64,000 bases of DNA from an uncultured Lachnospiraceae bacterium. GTDB taxonomy: Bacteria > Bacillota > Clostridia > Lachnospirales > Lachnospiraceae. The position numbers and the translations under genes were made by a program. Shown piece after piece: positions 17,922 to 28,091 of this stretch (within the stretch, counting starts at the first letter, position 1; each line of letters opens with the position of its first letter). The DNA lies in the NCBI GenBank assembly GCA_902775555.1, contig CACYMQ010000006.1, positions 1 through 64,000 on the forward strand. Direction: 5' to 3'. Below the pieces are notes generated by a model, which saw nothing but the letters and a program-made list of their open reading frames with translations, made no database searches and had not been told where the DNA came from.

Positions 17922-20074
17922 ATGATCATGGAAAGTCCGATCCTCTTCCGCTTCATATCCACGGAAATGACCTTGACCGTCACAACATCCCCTACGGAAA
18001 CCACGTCCAGCGGATGCTTCACGAACTTCTTGTTGGTGAGCTGGCTGATATGCACCAGACCGTCCTGGTGTACACCGATATCCACGAAAGCTCCGAAGTC
18101 GATCACGTTACGGACCGTGCCCTTCAGGATCATACCCTCGGTCAGGTCCTTCATATCCAGCACATCCGTCCGGAGCACGGGCTGCGGCATATCCGCACGC
18201 GGATCTCTTCCCGGGCGCGTCATCTCGGCAACCATATCACGCAGTGTAGGCTCACCGACTCCCAGCTGGTCCGCTGTCTTCTTATAATCCTGAATAAAGA
18301 TGACGGCCTTGCCTTCCCGGACATCCTGAAGGGAACAGCTGCATACCTCCATCAGCTGTGAGGCCGCAGCATAGCTTTCGGGATGGACTCCGGTATTATC
18401 CAGAGGATTGCTTCCGTTCCGGATCCGGAGGAAGCCGGCGCACTGCTCATAGGCCTTGGGTCCGAGCTTCGGAACCTTCAGGAGCTGGCTCCTTTCCGTG
18501 AAACCGCCTTCCTTCTCCCGGTATGCCACGATATTTTTCGCGATGGGCTTTGTGATACCGGAAATGTACTCCAGAAGCGATGCGGATGCGGTATTCAGAT
18601 CCACACCTACCCGGTTTACACAGTCCTCAACCACGCCTCCCAGCGCTTCCCGCAGCTTCTTCTGATTCATGTCATGCTGATACTGTCCGACGCCTATGGA
18701 TTCCGGCGTGATCTTCACCAGCTCCGCCAGCGGATCCTGGAGTCTTCTTGCGATGGACGCCGCACTTCTCTGTCCCACATCGAAGTTCGGGAATTCCTCC
18801 GTTGCAAGCGCACTTGCGGAGTAAACGGAAGCACCGGCCTCATTTGTAATGACGTAGGCCACCTCCCGTTCCGGATCTTCCTTACGGAGCTCCTCCAGAA
18901 GCTCGGCTACGATCTGCTCGGATTCCCGGGATGCGGTTCCGTTCCCGATGGAGATCAGATCGATATGATACTTACGGATCAGCTTCTTGACCGTATCCTT
19001 GGCTGCGCGGATCTTCACCGGATTGGTCGGCGCCGTCGGATATACCACCGTGGTATCCAGTACCTTTCCGGTGGGATCGGTAACTGCTAGCTTACAGCCG
19101 GTACGGAATGCCGGATCCCATCCGAGAACGGTCTTTCCCGCAATGGGAGGCTGCATCAGAAGCTGTCGCAGATTCTTACCAAAGACGGTAATGGCCCCGT
19201 CCTCAGCGGATTCCGTCAGCATCGCCCGGATCTCATTCTCAATGGAGGGTTTGATCAGGCGGGAATAGGCATCCGCAACTGCAGACCGAAGATACTGTGC
19301 GGTACCGGCAGAGGGCTCATGGATCCTCTGCTTCTCCAGATACTGCAGGATCTCTTCCTCGGGCGCTTCCACCGTAACACTGAGCACCTTCTCGGATTCT
19401 CCCCTGTTCAGGGCAAGAACACGGTAACCGGTGATCCTGGACAGCGGCTCCTGAAAATCATAATAGGTTTCGTAAGGCGTCTCCTGCTCCGGATCCTTGG
19501 CAACGGAACGGATGATCCCCTTCTTCATGGTGCGCTCCCGGATCCATGTACGATGATCCGCCTCATCGGAGACACCCTCCGCTATGATATCCATCGCACC
19601 CTGGATGGCTTCCTTTACGGACTTCACACCCTTCTCTTCCGACAGATACTTCTCCGCTTCCTTCTCCACATCCGTGGACATCTGCTCCAGAAGGATCAGA
19701 TTCGCCAGAGGCTCCAGTCCCTTCTCCTTTGCAACACTGGCACGTGTCTTACGTTTCTGTTTATACGGACGGTACAGATCCTCCACTGCCACAAGTGTCT
19801 CGGCGGCACGTATGGCCTTCTCCAGTTCGTCCGTCAGCTTCTCCTGTTCACGAATGGCCGTGATCACGGCTTCCTTTCTCTCCTCCAGATTTCTGAGATA
19901 GGTCAGTCGTTCTCCCAGAAGACGAAGCTGCTCATCATTCAGGGTTCCGGTTACCTCCTTTCGGTACCTGGCGATGAACGGGATCGTACAACCCTCATCT
20001 ATGAGCTTTATGGCAGCTTCCACCTGCCATTCCTTTACCTTCAGTTCTTCCGCAATGATCTTCGTGATTTCCAT
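17918..20074 (-). CDS. tex: RNA-binding transcriptional accessory protein Tex
   Basis: 718 residues, typical of Tex. The order is the N-terminal helical Tex domain, a YqgF-like RNase H fold (GWDPAFRTGCKLAVTDPTGK), helix-hairpin-helix repeats (SASLLEYISGITKPIA, FLRIRNGSNPLDNTGVHPE) and a C-terminal S1 domain (GMILKGTVRNVIDFGAFVDI through KRKRIGLSM). Tex binds nucleic acid non-specifically and associates with transcription; its exact job is unsettled. The ATG has AAGGAG upstream. It lies 45 bp after the second ABC half-transporter and may be the end of that long unit. Confidence 0.96.
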   Translation of the reverse strand: MEITKIIAEELKVKEWQVEAAIKLIDEGCTIPFIARYRKEVTGTLNDEQLRLLGERLTYLRNLEERKEAVITAIREQEKLTDELEKAIRAAETLVAVEDLYRPYKQKRKTRASVAKEKGLEPLANLILLEQMSTDVEKEAEKYLSEEKGVKSVKEAIQGAMDIIAEGVSDEADHRTWIRERTMKKGIIRSVAKDPEQETPYETYYDFQEPLSRITGYRVLALNRGESEKVLSVTVEAPEEEILQYLEKQRIHEPSAGTAQYLRSAVADAYSRLIKPSIENEIRAMLTESAEDGAITVFGKNLRQLLMQPPIAGKTVLGWDPAFRTGCKLAVTDPTGKVLDTTVVYPTAPTNPVKIRAAKDTVKKLIRKYHIDLISIGNGTASRESEQIVAELLEELRKEDPEREVAYVITNEAGASVYSASALATEEFPNFDVGQRSAASIARRLQDPLAELVKITPESIGVGQYQHDMNQKKLREALGGVVEDCVNRVGVDLNTASASLLEYISGITKPIAKNIVAYREKEGGFTERSQLLKVPKLGPKAYEQCAGFLRIRNGSNPLDNTGVHPESYAAASQLMEVCSCSLQDVREGKAVIFIQDYKKTADQLGVGEPTLRDMVAEMTRPGRDPRADMPQPVLRTDVLDMKDLTEGMILKGTVRNVIDFGAFVDIGVHQDGLVHISQLTNKKFVKHPLDVVSVGDVVTVKVISVDMKRKRIGLSMII

Positions 20075-20119
20075 GTAACTCCTTGTTTCCTTTCTTTATT
20101 TCTTACTGCTTCCCGCTTT

Positions 20120-21865
20120 TTATTCCCCGGCGGTCTCAAACTGGCTGTTATACAGCTGACTGTAGAAGCCTCCCTGTTTCAGAAGTGCTTCGTGATCTCC
20201 CTGTTCTATGATATTTCCGTCCCGCATCACCAGGATCACATCCGCCTCCTGTATGGTGGAGAGCCGGTGTGCCACGATGAAGCTGGTGCGTCCTTCCATC
20301 ATTTTCGCGAAGGATCTCTGCACCCGGTGTTCGGTCCGTGTATCGATGGAGCTGGTGGCCTCATCCAGGATCAGCATGGGCGGCAGCCGGAGCATGACAC
20401 GGGTGATACAGAGCAGCTGCTTCTGCCCCTGGGACAGGCTTCCGCCGTCCTCACCCAGTATGGTATCGTAACCCTTCGGCATCCGCCGTATAAAGCGGTC
20501 CGCATGGGTCAGTGCCGCTGCGTTCCGGATCTCCTCATCCGTGGCGTCCGGTTTTCCGTAGGCGATATTCTCCCTGACGGTTCCCTGCTTCAGCCATGTC
20601 TCCTGAAGCACCATACCGTAATTCTGCCGCAGACTGTTTCGTGTGACGGACCGGATGTCCGTTCCCTCCACAGAGATCGATCCCCGGTCCACATCATAGA
20701 ACCGCATCAGCAGATTGATGAGGGTGGACTTCCCACAGCCCGTAGGCCCTACGATGGCCACTCTCTTACCCGGTTCCACGTGAAGGTTCAGATCCTGCAG
20801 CAGGGTCTTTGATTTATCGTAGGAGAAGGATACATCCGTAAGATCCACCTCTCCCTTTACATCCCGCAGTACCCTGGCGTCCTCCGGATCCTCCGTCTCC
20901 GCCTGCTGTTCGAGGAGTTCAAAGAGCCGCTCCGCACAGGCAAGGGAATTCTGAAGCTCCGTGATAACACCGGATATCTCATTAAACGGCTTTGTATACT
21001 GGTTTGCGTAGCTGAGGAAGCAGGTCAGTTCTCCCACCGTAAGCCGTCCGGCCATGGCAAAAGCCGCTCCCAGGATCCCTACCCCCGCATAGATCAGATT
21101 ATTCACAAACCGCGTTCCCGGATTGGTCAGAGACGAGAAAAATGTGGCTCTTTTCGATGTCTTTGCCAACCGGTCATTGATCTTCTCAAAACGTTCCGTC
21201 GCGCGCTCCTCATATCCGAAGGCCTGTACCACCTTCTGGTTACCCACCATTTCCTCCACGAGGCCCGTAAGCTCTCCTCTGTCCGATGACTGCTGGCGGA
21301 AGAGATGAAAGGTCTTTCTCGCGATAAATGAGGCAAGAAAGAGCGATGCCGGTGTGAGTCCCACCACGAGTGCGGCGATCCATCCGTTCAAAGTAAACAT
21401 GAATACAAGTGTAAGTATAATGGTGGTAAGTCCCGTGAACAGCTGGGAGAATCCAAGCAGAAGTCCGTCCGAGAACTGATCGATATCCCCGATCATCCGG
21501 GACACCACATCCCCCGCAGACTGCCGGTCGATGTACTCGAGGGGAAGCTGCTGCATATGTTCAAATGCCCTGCTCCGGATATCCTTAACCACATGATATA
21601 CGATCCGGTTGTTGATGGCGCTCTGAAGCCACTGTGTCATAAAGGAGATGGCTGTCAGGATCAGAAACCAGGTAATGATCCTGCCGACCCCGTCGCTGTC
21701 CACCCGGCCCGCCCCGAGGATATGGTCGATGGCCCGGCCTGCCAGAATTGGGGAATAGAGCTGAAGGATCACCGTCGCTGCCGAGAACAGCAGAGACAGA
21801 ATGAGAAACGGCAGGTAAGGTCTTAGAAAATGTAATACCTTTCCGAGGGTCCTTTTTCTATTCAT
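20120..21865 (-). CDS. ABC exporter half-transporter with complete ATP site
   Basis: 581 residues. An ABC type-1 six-helix membrane domain (about 1-310) precedes the ATPase domain: Walker A GPTGCGKST, signature LSQGQKQLL, Walker B MLILDEATSSID with catalytic Glu, and H-loop AHRLSTI. The signature is SQGQ rather than SGGQ. It overlaps its partner gene (21858-23630) by 8 bp, and the partner's catalytic Glu and His are replaced. The pair therefore looks like a heterodimeric exporter with one degenerate site, as in BmrCD/TM287-288-type transporters. The substrate (drug, lipid or peptide) is unknown. Confidence 0.93.
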   Translation of the reverse strand: MNRKRTLGKVLHFLRPYLPFLILSLLFSAATVILQLYSPILAGRAIDHILGAGRVDSDGVGRIITWFLILTAISFMTQWLQSAINNRIVYHVVKDIRSRAFEHMQQLPLEYIDRQSAGDVVSRMIGDIDQFSDGLLLGFSQLFTGLTTIILTLVFMFTLNGWIAALVVGLTPASLFLASFIARKTFHLFRQQSSDRGELTGLVEEMVGNQKVVQAFGYEERATERFEKINDRLAKTSKRATFFSSLTNPGTRFVNNLIYAGVGILGAAFAMAGRLTVGELTCFLSYANQYTKPFNEISGVITELQNSLACAERLFELLEQQAETEDPEDARVLRDVKGEVDLTDVSFSYDKSKTLLQDLNLHVEPGKRVAIVGPTGCGKSTLINLLMRFYDVDRGSISVEGTDIRSVTRNSLRQNYGMVLQETWLKQGTVRENIAYGKPDATDEEIRNAAALTHADRFIRRMPKGYDTILGEDGGSLSQGQKQLLCITRVMLRLPPMLILDEATSSIDTRTEHRVQRSFAKMMEGRTSFIVAHRLSTIQEADVILVMRDGNIIEQGDHEALLKQGGFYSQLYNSQFETAGE

Positions 21866-23630
21866 GGACAGGCACCCCCTTTCCTTTCAGGGGGGCTTCC
21901 TTCGGAGTCTTCAGCTCCTCCTCCCGTAACTGGGACCCGCAGATCTCGCGGTAGGTCTCACAATCTGCAAGCAGGCTGTCATGGGTTCCGATCCCTGCCA
22001 CCTCACCGTCTTCCAAAACTATGATCTGATCCGCCGCACGAACGGTGGATACTCTCTGGGATACAAGGAACGTGGTCATTCCGTCCGTCCCTTTTCGAAG
22101 TGCACGACGCAGCGCGGCATCCGTAGCAAAATCCAATGCGGAGGCACTGTCATCCAGGATCAGGATCTTCGGCTTCTTCACCAGGGCACGGGCTATGGTC
22201 AGCCTCTGCTTCTGTCCGCCGGAAAGGTTCTTTCCTCCCTGATTCAGGCGAAACTCCAGCTTCCCTTCTTTCTCCTTCACAAAGTCCTCCGCCTGGGCGA
22301 TACGCAGCGCTTCCCAGAGTTCCTCATCCGAAGCCTCCGGGTCTCCCCAGCGAAGATTCTCGGCTATGGTTCCCGAGAAGAGCACTGCCTTCTGCGGGAC
22401 CACACCGATGAAGCTCCGAAGCTGTTCCTTCGGATAGTCCCGGATATCCACACCGTCGATCCGGATGCTTCCCTCCGTACTTTCATAGAAACGCGGGATC
22501 AGATTGACCAGCGTGGACTTGCCGGATCCGGTACCTCCGATCACACCGACGGTCTCTCCCGCACGTGCCCGGAAGCTGATATGATCGATGGCATTTTCTC
22601 CGGAATCTTCATATCGCATACTGACGTCCGTGAAAGCAACCCTGTCACCGGATGTCGTCCGGACCTCATTTTCCGAAAACGACAGCGAGGGCTGAACCGC
22701 AAAAACCTCCGACACCCTTCTTCCCGCAGCGATGGATTTTGTCATGGTGATGATCAGATTTGCCAGCTTGATCAGTTCCACCAGGATCTGGGACATGTAG
22801 TTCACCAGTGCAACCACCTGTCCCTGGGTCAGATCTCCCGCATCCACCCGGATCGCCCCGTAATTGATCAGTGCCGCGATCCCCAGATTCACGATGACAT
22901 ATGTGACGGGATTCATAAAAGCCGTGATCCGTCCCACAAAGAGCTGGGACTTCATCAGGCGTTTCCCCGTCTCCTCATATTCCCTTTTCTCTTCTTCCTC
23001 ATGATTAAATGCGCGGATCACCCGGACACCGATCAGATTTTCTCTGGTCAGCAGCGTTACCCGGTCCAGCCGGTCCTGCACCTTCTTATAAAGAGGAATG
23101 GATGCAAATGTGATGGTAAAGACCACAGCCATGAGCAGTGGAAGTACCACAAGGAATACCATGGCTGTTTTCGCATCCACCGTAAAGGCCATGATCACCG
23201 CACCGAAGACGATGAACGGCGAGCGAAGGAACAGACGGAGCACCATATTTACGCCTGTCTGTACCTGATTGGTATCGCTGGTCATCCGGGTCACCAGTGT
23301 AGAAGTTCCGAGCCGGTCCAGCTCCCGGTAGGTCAGACGGTTTATGTGCCGGAACAGATCGAAGCGCAGTTCCTTTCCCACACCGGCTGCCGCAACTGCC
23401 GAAAAATACTGGGCCGTCACCGAGCTTCCGAACCCAACGAGAGCCAGAAGGAGCAGGACACCGCCCATGGCATAGATCATCCCCCGGTCACCCTGTCCGA
23501 TGCCGTCATCGATCATTTTGGCAACCACAAGTGGCACCAGCAGTTCAAAGATCGCTTCCAGCATTTTGAACAGTGGTGCCATAACAGCCTGTACCTTATA
23601 ATGTTTTAAATAGCGAGCTGCAAGTTTCAT
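21858..23630 (-). CDS. ABC exporter half-transporter with degenerate ATP site
   Basis: 590 residues, membrane domain then ATPase. Walker A GGTGSGKST and signature LSGGQKQRL are canonical. Walker B ends LILDDSASALD, so Asp replaces the catalytic Glu, and the H-loop reads SQRVSTV with Gln for His. This is the usual non-catalytic pattern of one subunit of a heterodimeric exporter. The start ATG has only a weak GGAA element. The gene begins 22 bp after DUF1667 and overlaps the next transporter gene. Confidence 0.93.
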   Translation of the reverse strand: MKLAARYLKHYKVQAVMAPLFKMLEAIFELLVPLVVAKMIDDGIGQGDRGMIYAMGGVLLLLALVGFGSSVTAQYFSAVAAAGVGKELRFDLFRHINRLTYRELDRLGTSTLVTRMTSDTNQVQTGVNMVLRLFLRSPFIVFGAVIMAFTVDAKTAMVFLVVLPLLMAVVFTITFASIPLYKKVQDRLDRVTLLTRENLIGVRVIRAFNHEEEEKREYEETGKRLMKSQLFVGRITAFMNPVTYVIVNLGIAALINYGAIRVDAGDLTQGQVVALVNYMSQILVELIKLANLIITMTKSIAAGRRVSEVFAVQPSLSFSENEVRTTSGDRVAFTDVSMRYEDSGENAIDHISFRARAGETVGVIGGTGSGKSTLVNLIPRFYESTEGSIRIDGVDIRDYPKEQLRSFIGVVPQKAVLFSGTIAENLRWGDPEASDEELWEALRIAQAEDFVKEKEGKLEFRLNQGGKNLSGGQKQRLTIARALVKKPKILILDDSASALDFATDAALRRALRKGTDGMTTFLVSQRVSTVRAADQIIVLEDGEVAGIGTHDSLLADCETYREICGSQLREEELKTPKEAPLKGKGVPVHE

Positions 23631-23652
23631 AGATATGTTCCAAAAAAAAGTT

Positions 23653-24012
23653 TTATCTCACGGTCCGGGTTGCGATCACGGAAATCCCCGTTCCTGCAAC
23701 ATCCTCGATCACCGTCTGTCCGATCTCCACAGGTGCCATGAGCCGCACCGCATGTATTTCCTTCATTACGTCAAATATCTTATCCTTCGGGATATCCGCT
23801 GCGGTCTTTACCGGGCAGCGGGGAAGCTGTCCGCCGGTTACCCTTACGGAGCCCGTCACTGTCCTTACCGGATGTGTCACCTCTTCTTCCCCATAGGCTG
23901 CACCTCTCGGACAGGTATTTCCCGTAACGGTCACCCTGCCGTCATCCTCCACGGTCACGGACAACTGACATCCCATGGGACATTTGATGCAGGTAAGCGA
24001 TCTTTCTGTCAT
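23653..24012 (-). CDS. DUF1667 cysteine-cluster protein
   Basis: 119 residues. The N-terminal cysteines CIKCPMGC (Cys8, 11, 15) and Cys34 in NTCPRG could hold zinc or an iron-sulfur cluster. The C-terminal domain ends with EDVAGTGISVIATRTV. DUF1667 proteins in Firmicutes almost always follow the two FAD oxidoreductases found just upstream here, and they probably act as a third subunit of that complex. The gene starts 3 nt after the neighbouring stop. The biochemical role is not established. Confidence 0.88.
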   Translation of the reverse strand: MTERSLTCIKCPMGCQLSVTVEDDGRVTVTGNTCPRGAAYGEEEVTHPVRTVTGSVRVTGGQLPRCPVKTAADIPKDKIFDVMKEIHAVRLMAPVEIGQTVIEDVAGTGISVIATRTVR

Positions 24013-24015
24013 AGG

Positions 24016-25269
24016 CTAATCCTCCAGCGTGATCCGTACAGAGCCCACCGGATCAGCGGTCGGCTTTAATCTGCAGGTTTCCATTTCACCCGGTGCCATG
24101 ACCCTTTTGGGGATCTGCATCACACGGGTATCATCGTAATAGACGCATAATTTCCTGTCCTTATATACATCCGCCACACGGAAACGGACTGTTACCGGCT
24201 CCCGAAGTGCACCCTCACATAAAACAGACGGCACCGTATAACGGATCCCGCCTACACAGCTTACAGGGATCCTGTCTCCTTCCGGCTTCCGGCCTTCTCC
24301 CTCTTTCAGCCAGACCGCAGCAGCCTTTCCGGCACCTGCCGCCTCCTCGGAGACATAGTCCACCAGATCATGCACATGCAGCACATTTCCACAGGCAAAG
24401 ATCCCCGGGACCCCGGTCATAAAGCTTTCATCCACCACCGGTCCGCCTGTCACGCGCGACAGCTCGACACCTGCAGATTTACTGAGTTCATTCTCCGGAA
24501 GAAGGCCACAGGAAAGCAGCAGGGTATCGCAGGGATAATACTGCTCTGTTCCCGGGATCACCTGTCTGTTCCCGTCTACCCGGGCGATCTCCACACCGGT
24601 CAGCCGTCCTCTTCCGTCCACCCTGGAAACGGTATGGGACAGAAGGAGCGGAATCCCGAAATCATTCAGACACTGTTCTATATTTCTGCGAAGCCCTCCG
24701 GAATACGGCATGATCTCCGCTACTGCCAGCACCTTTGCTCCCTCCAGTGTCATGCGGCGTGCCATGATGAGCCCGATATCGCCGGACCCGAGGATCACCA
24801 CCCTTTTTCCGATCATCCTGCCTTCCATGTTGATCAGCCGCTGCGCTGTTCCTGCCGTATAGATACCTGCCGGCCGGTCTCCCGGGGTATTCAGGGCTCC
24901 TCTGGGACGTTCCCTGCAGCCCATGGCCAGGATCACAGCCCCGGCCTGCAGCTGTACCACCCCTTCTTCGGGGCTGATATACGTGATCACTCTCCCGGGA
25001 GTGATGTCCAGCACGATGGAGGAAGTCCTGTAGTCGATCCCTCTTTCCAGCAGCATTTCCATAAAACGATGGGCATATTCCGGTCCCGTCAGCTCCTCCT
25101 TGAACCGATGAAGTCCGAACCCGTTATGTATACATTGATTCAGGATCCCTCCCAGACGGACATCTCTCTCCAGAAGAAGGAGATCCTCCACTCCGGCATC
25201 CCTCGCGGATACGGCAGCCGACAGACCGGCCGGACCGCCTCCGATCACCACCAGACTTCTATATTCCAT
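24016..25269 (-). CDS. NAD(P)/FAD-dependent oxidoreductase, GlpB-position subunit
   Basis: 417 residues from the ATG at 25269, chosen because GGGAGG lies 6 nt before it; an earlier ATG at 25287 lacks a site. The FAD-binding motif VIGGGPAGLSAA at the N-terminus, a second dinucleotide site (VVILGSGDIGLIMARRM) and a FAD-closing FACGNVLHVHDLVDYV mark the pyridine nucleotide-disulfide reductase class 2 fold. In this three-gene arrangement it probably passes electrons from the GlpA-like dehydrogenase to NAD(P) or another carrier. It overlaps the upstream gene by 11 bp. Confidence 0.88.
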   Translation of the reverse strand: MEYRSLVVIGGGPAGLSAAVSARDAGVEDLLLLERDVRLGGILNQCIHNGFGLHRFKEELTGPEYAHRFMEMLLERGIDYRTSSIVLDITPGRVITYISPEEGVVQLQAGAVILAMGCRERPRGALNTPGDRPAGIYTAGTAQRLINMEGRMIGKRVVILGSGDIGLIMARRMTLEGAKVLAVAEIMPYSGGLRRNIEQCLNDFGIPLLLSHTVSRVDGRGRLTGVEIARVDGNRQVIPGTEQYYPCDTLLLSCGLLPENELSKSAGVELSRVTGGPVVDESFMTGVPGIFACGNVLHVHDLVDYVSEEAAGAGKAAAVWLKEGEGRKPEGDRIPVSCVGGIRYTVPSVLCEGALREPVTVRFRVADVYKDRKLCVYYDDTRVMQIPKRVMAPGEMETCRLKPTADPVGSVRITLED

Positions 25270-26734
25270 CTTCCGCCTCCCGTTCATCCTTTACCAGAAA
25301 TGTTGAACCGGGCCGGTTCTTGCAAACCTCTTCCATGGGGATCCCGAGTTCCGTGGCAAGGATCTCCAGTGTTCCGGGCGTGCAGAAGCCTGCCTGGCAG
25401 CGCCCCATGCCCTGACGCACTCTTCTTTTTATACCGTCCATGGATCTGGCCCCCACGGGTCTTCGGATGGCATCCACGATCTCGCCCTCCGTAACGACTT
25501 CGCATCGGCACACTACCCTGCCGTATGCCGGATTCTCCCTGATGAGACGGTTTCTCTCCTCCGGCGGAAGATCCATCGGATGCAGGATCCCGGTGCGGGT
25601 TGCCTTGAAATCTTCTTTTCTCTGAAAATCTCCCGCCTCTTCGATCTCGGCCAGAAGATATTCCGCAATGGCAGGTGCACCGGACAGACCCGGTGACTCC
25701 ACCCCTGCAGCATCAAAGAATCCGGGGACCTCGATGGTCCCGTCTTCCCGCCTGGGCTGTCCCAGGACAAAGTCCCTTCCGTCCTCTGTTGCCCGGTTTC
25801 CTGCAAAAGCCGTGATCACATAGCGGAAATCAAGTCCCGGTACGCTTCGCTTCCCCTGTTGCTGCACAAAGGCGATCCCCTCGGGACTGGTTGCCACATC
25901 ATCCGGATCCCCTACGGCCACTGCATTCGGTCCCACCATCAGATTCCCATGCACTGTGGGCGTTACCAGCGTTCCCTTTCCTTTTTCCGTTGGCAGCTGA
26001 AAGATGGTATGACGGACCAATCCGCCCACCTCCTGATCCAGAAGCTGGTATTCTCCTCTTCGCGGGGTGATATGCAGTTTCTTCTCCGATACCATATTGT
26101 GGAATACATCCGAGTAGACGCCTGCGGCATTTACCACCATCCGGGTATGGAAGGTATCCTTTTCCGTAATAAGCGAAAAACCTTCCTCTTCTCTCCGGAT
26201 CTCCTTCACCTCCGTCAGGAACCGGAAGTCCACTCCGTTCTCCGCCGCATTTTCCGCAAATGCCACAGTCATGATGAAGGGGTCCGTGATCGCACTGGTG
26301 GGGGCATACAATGCTCCTTTTACCTCCTGCGAAAGAGCAGGCTCCATCTGCCTTGCTTCATCTCCGGAAATGATACGAAGTCCTTCCACGCCGTTCTTTT
26401 CTCCCCTGCTTTTCAGTTCCTGCAGCTTCGGGAGATTCTCTTCTTCAAAACAAACAACAAAGGCACCGTTTCGTCGGTAAGGAATATCCAGTTCTTTGGA
26501 TAAACCCTCCATCAAAACAGAGCCTCTGACATTCATTGCCGCTTTTAAAGTACCGGTTCGGGCATCATGACCTGCATGTACGATGGCGCTGTTTGCCTTG
26601 GAGGTCCCGGAGCAGACATCCTCCTCCCGCTCCAGGACCAGGATCCGTGCTTTCAGTCTGGAAAGCTCACGGGCCACGGCACAGCCCACAACGCCGGCAC
26701 CGATTATGATTATGTCATACGTATCTCTCGTCAT
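25259..26734 (-). CDS. GlpA-like glycerol-3-phosphate dehydrogenase / FAD-dependent oxidoreductase
   Basis: 491 residues. The DAO-type FAD fold begins IIIIGAGVVGCAVARELSR. The C-terminus holds a BFD-like [2Fe-2S] domain with CRC and CQAGFC (VVCRCEVVTEGEIVDAIRR, GRCQAGFCTPGTLE). This architecture matches anaerobic glycerol-3-phosphate dehydrogenase GlpA and its Firmicutes relatives, which convert glycerol-3-phosphate to DHAP. No glpK or glpF is beside it, so the substrate is an inference. It starts 10 nt after the LCP gene and leads the three-gene redox set. Confidence 0.87.
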   Translation of the reverse strand: MTRDTYDIIIIGAGVVGCAVARELSRLKARILVLEREEDVCSGTSKANSAIVHAGHDARTGTLKAAMNVRGSVLMEGLSKELDIPYRRNGAFVVCFEEENLPKLQELKSRGEKNGVEGLRIISGDEARQMEPALSQEVKGALYAPTSAITDPFIMTVAFAENAAENGVDFRFLTEVKEIRREEEGFSLITEKDTFHTRMVVNAAGVYSDVFHNMVSEKKLHITPRRGEYQLLDQEVGGLVRHTIFQLPTEKGKGTLVTPTVHGNLMVGPNAVAVGDPDDVATSPEGIAFVQQQGKRSVPGLDFRYVITAFAGNRATEDGRDFVLGQPRREDGTIEVPGFFDAAGVESPGLSGAPAIAEYLLAEIEEAGDFQRKEDFKATRTGILHPMDLPPEERNRLIRENPAYGRVVCRCEVVTEGEIVDAIRRPVGARSMDGIKRRVRQGMGRCQAGFCTPGTLEILATELGIPMEEVCKNRPGSTFLVKDEREAEDGI

Positions 26735-26744
26735 GTCATCCTTC

Positions 26745-28091
26745 TTACTGCGGATACAGCGCCTCCTTGATCAGATCCGAATTCTTCTGAAGGTTCGGCA
26801 CAAGAACCGCCATGTTATTGATCCGTTCATTGGTATATGCACCATCTGCAGGAACACGGAAGGTATCTCCCACGTGTATCCCTTCTTTTGCGATATAATA
26901 TACGTAACCCAGGATCTCGGAATCCGTCATATCCGTTGCGAAATACGGGATCACTGCATTTACCAGATCCAGCTGTTCGGAGATCCCCATCTCGGAAACC
27001 TTGTTAAAGGCAGCCATAAGAACCCTTCTCTGACGATCGGTCCTCTCCCAGTCCGAGCGGCCCACATGCCTCGTTCTTGAATAAGCCAGTGCCTGGTCGG
27101 CCTTCAGCATATTCTTTCCTGCCTTCAGGTTCCAGTTATCTCCTCCGGTCAGTCCCGCTTCCGCGTTCATGACCGACCCGATCCCATTCAGATAATCTGC
27201 CTCATCCTGTGTCAGTTCGATCTCCAGATCTCCGATACTGGTCATGGCCTTGATGAAGCCTTCAAAATCCACCTCGATCGCATTGTCGATCCCGATACCG
27301 AAATCCTTCTCGATGGTCTCCTTCAGAAGAACGGCTCCTCCGTAATTATAGGCTGCATTGATCCGGTTATCGCTATAGCCCTCGATGGGAACGTACATAT
27401 CTCTCATAAATGAGATCAGTGTGATCTTGTTCGTCTTCTTATTGATACTGCAGAGGATCATACTGTCCGAACGTGCGGGAACCGTATCCGTAGGTCTTCG
27501 GTCCTGTCCGATCAGAATGATATTCTTGATCTCTTTATCCTGCTTTACCTGTTCATACAGCTCGTCCCATTTTACCTGATCCGCCGAGATCGTATCCACT
27601 CCTTCGTCCGAAGACGCTTCAAAGGTCTCCTGTTCCCGGGGGGTACGGCTTCTTTCCTCGATCCGGTTGATCCTGCCGAGGTACATCTTGATCCCGATCC
27701 ATACGACCAATGCCACCAGAAGGAGCACGGCGCCAATGATGATCAGGACCCTTCCCCATTTCGGGATCCCCTTCTTCGTCTTCCTGCTTTTTCCGGTCCC
27801 GGATCCCGTGTCATTAACTTCGGGCGTATCATCTCCCACATCGTCCGGATCCTCTGCCGGAGCAGCTTTCGGAGCAGTTTTCGGAACTTCTTTTTTCTTC
27901 GATCCCATCATCTCTTTCGGTGTATCACTCTGATCGACCGAAGCAGTCTTCTTCCCGGAATTTTTATTCTCCTCAGCAACTTCCTGTTCTTTCTTCAGCG
28001 CTTCTTCGGCTTTCCTCAGGATCTCTTTTGCCTTCTTAACATTATCGTCCTTCTTCATGTCCGGATCCATGATATCATTATCTTTTTTCAT
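26745..28091 (-). CDS. LytR-CpsA-Psr (LCP) family cell-wall glycopolymer ligase
   Basis: 448 residues. A highly charged cytosolic N-terminus (KEILRKAEEALKKEQEVAEE, coiled-coil-like), one membrane helix (VLIIIGAVLLLVALVVWIGI) and an extracellular LCP domain: NIILIGQDRRP, RSDSMILCSI, ISFMRDMYVPIEGY and RTDRQRRVLMAAF. LCP enzymes transfer undecaprenyl-linked teichoic acid or capsule polymers to peptidoglycan. The N-terminal extension of about 110 residues is longer than in many LCPs. Its start overlaps the DtxR-like regulator's stop by 4 bp (ATGA). Confidence 0.93.
   Translation of the reverse strand: MKKDNDIMDPDMKKDDNVKKAKEILRKAEEALKKEQEVAEENKNSGKKTASVDQSDTPKEMMGSKKKEVPKTAPKAAPAEDPDDVGDDTPEVNDTGSGTGKSRKTKKGIPKWGRVLIIIGAVLLLVALVVWIGIKMYLGRINRIEERSRTPREQETFEASSDEGVDTISADQVKWDELYEQVKQDKEIKNIILIGQDRRPTDTVPARSDSMILCSINKKTNKITLISFMRDMYVPIEGYSDNRINAAYNYGGAVLLKETIEKDFGIGIDNAIEVDFEGFIKAMTSIGDLEIELTQDEADYLNGIGSVMNAEAGLTGGDNWNLKAGKNMLKADQALAYSRTRHVGRSDWERTDRQRRVLMAAFNKVSEMGISEQLDLVNAVIPYFATDMTDSEILGYVYYIAKEGIHVGDTFRVPADGAYTNERINNMAVLVPNLQKNSDLIKEALYPQ

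Noticed and set aside
21981..23609. 542-codon plus-strand frame
   Set aside because: Antisense shadow of the ABC transporter gene; composition is H/Q/R-rich with no domain.
20120..23630. Loss-of-function in the ABC pair because of missing catalytic Glu and His
   Set aside because: One degenerate site is normal for heterodimeric exporters, and the partner subunit keeps both residues.
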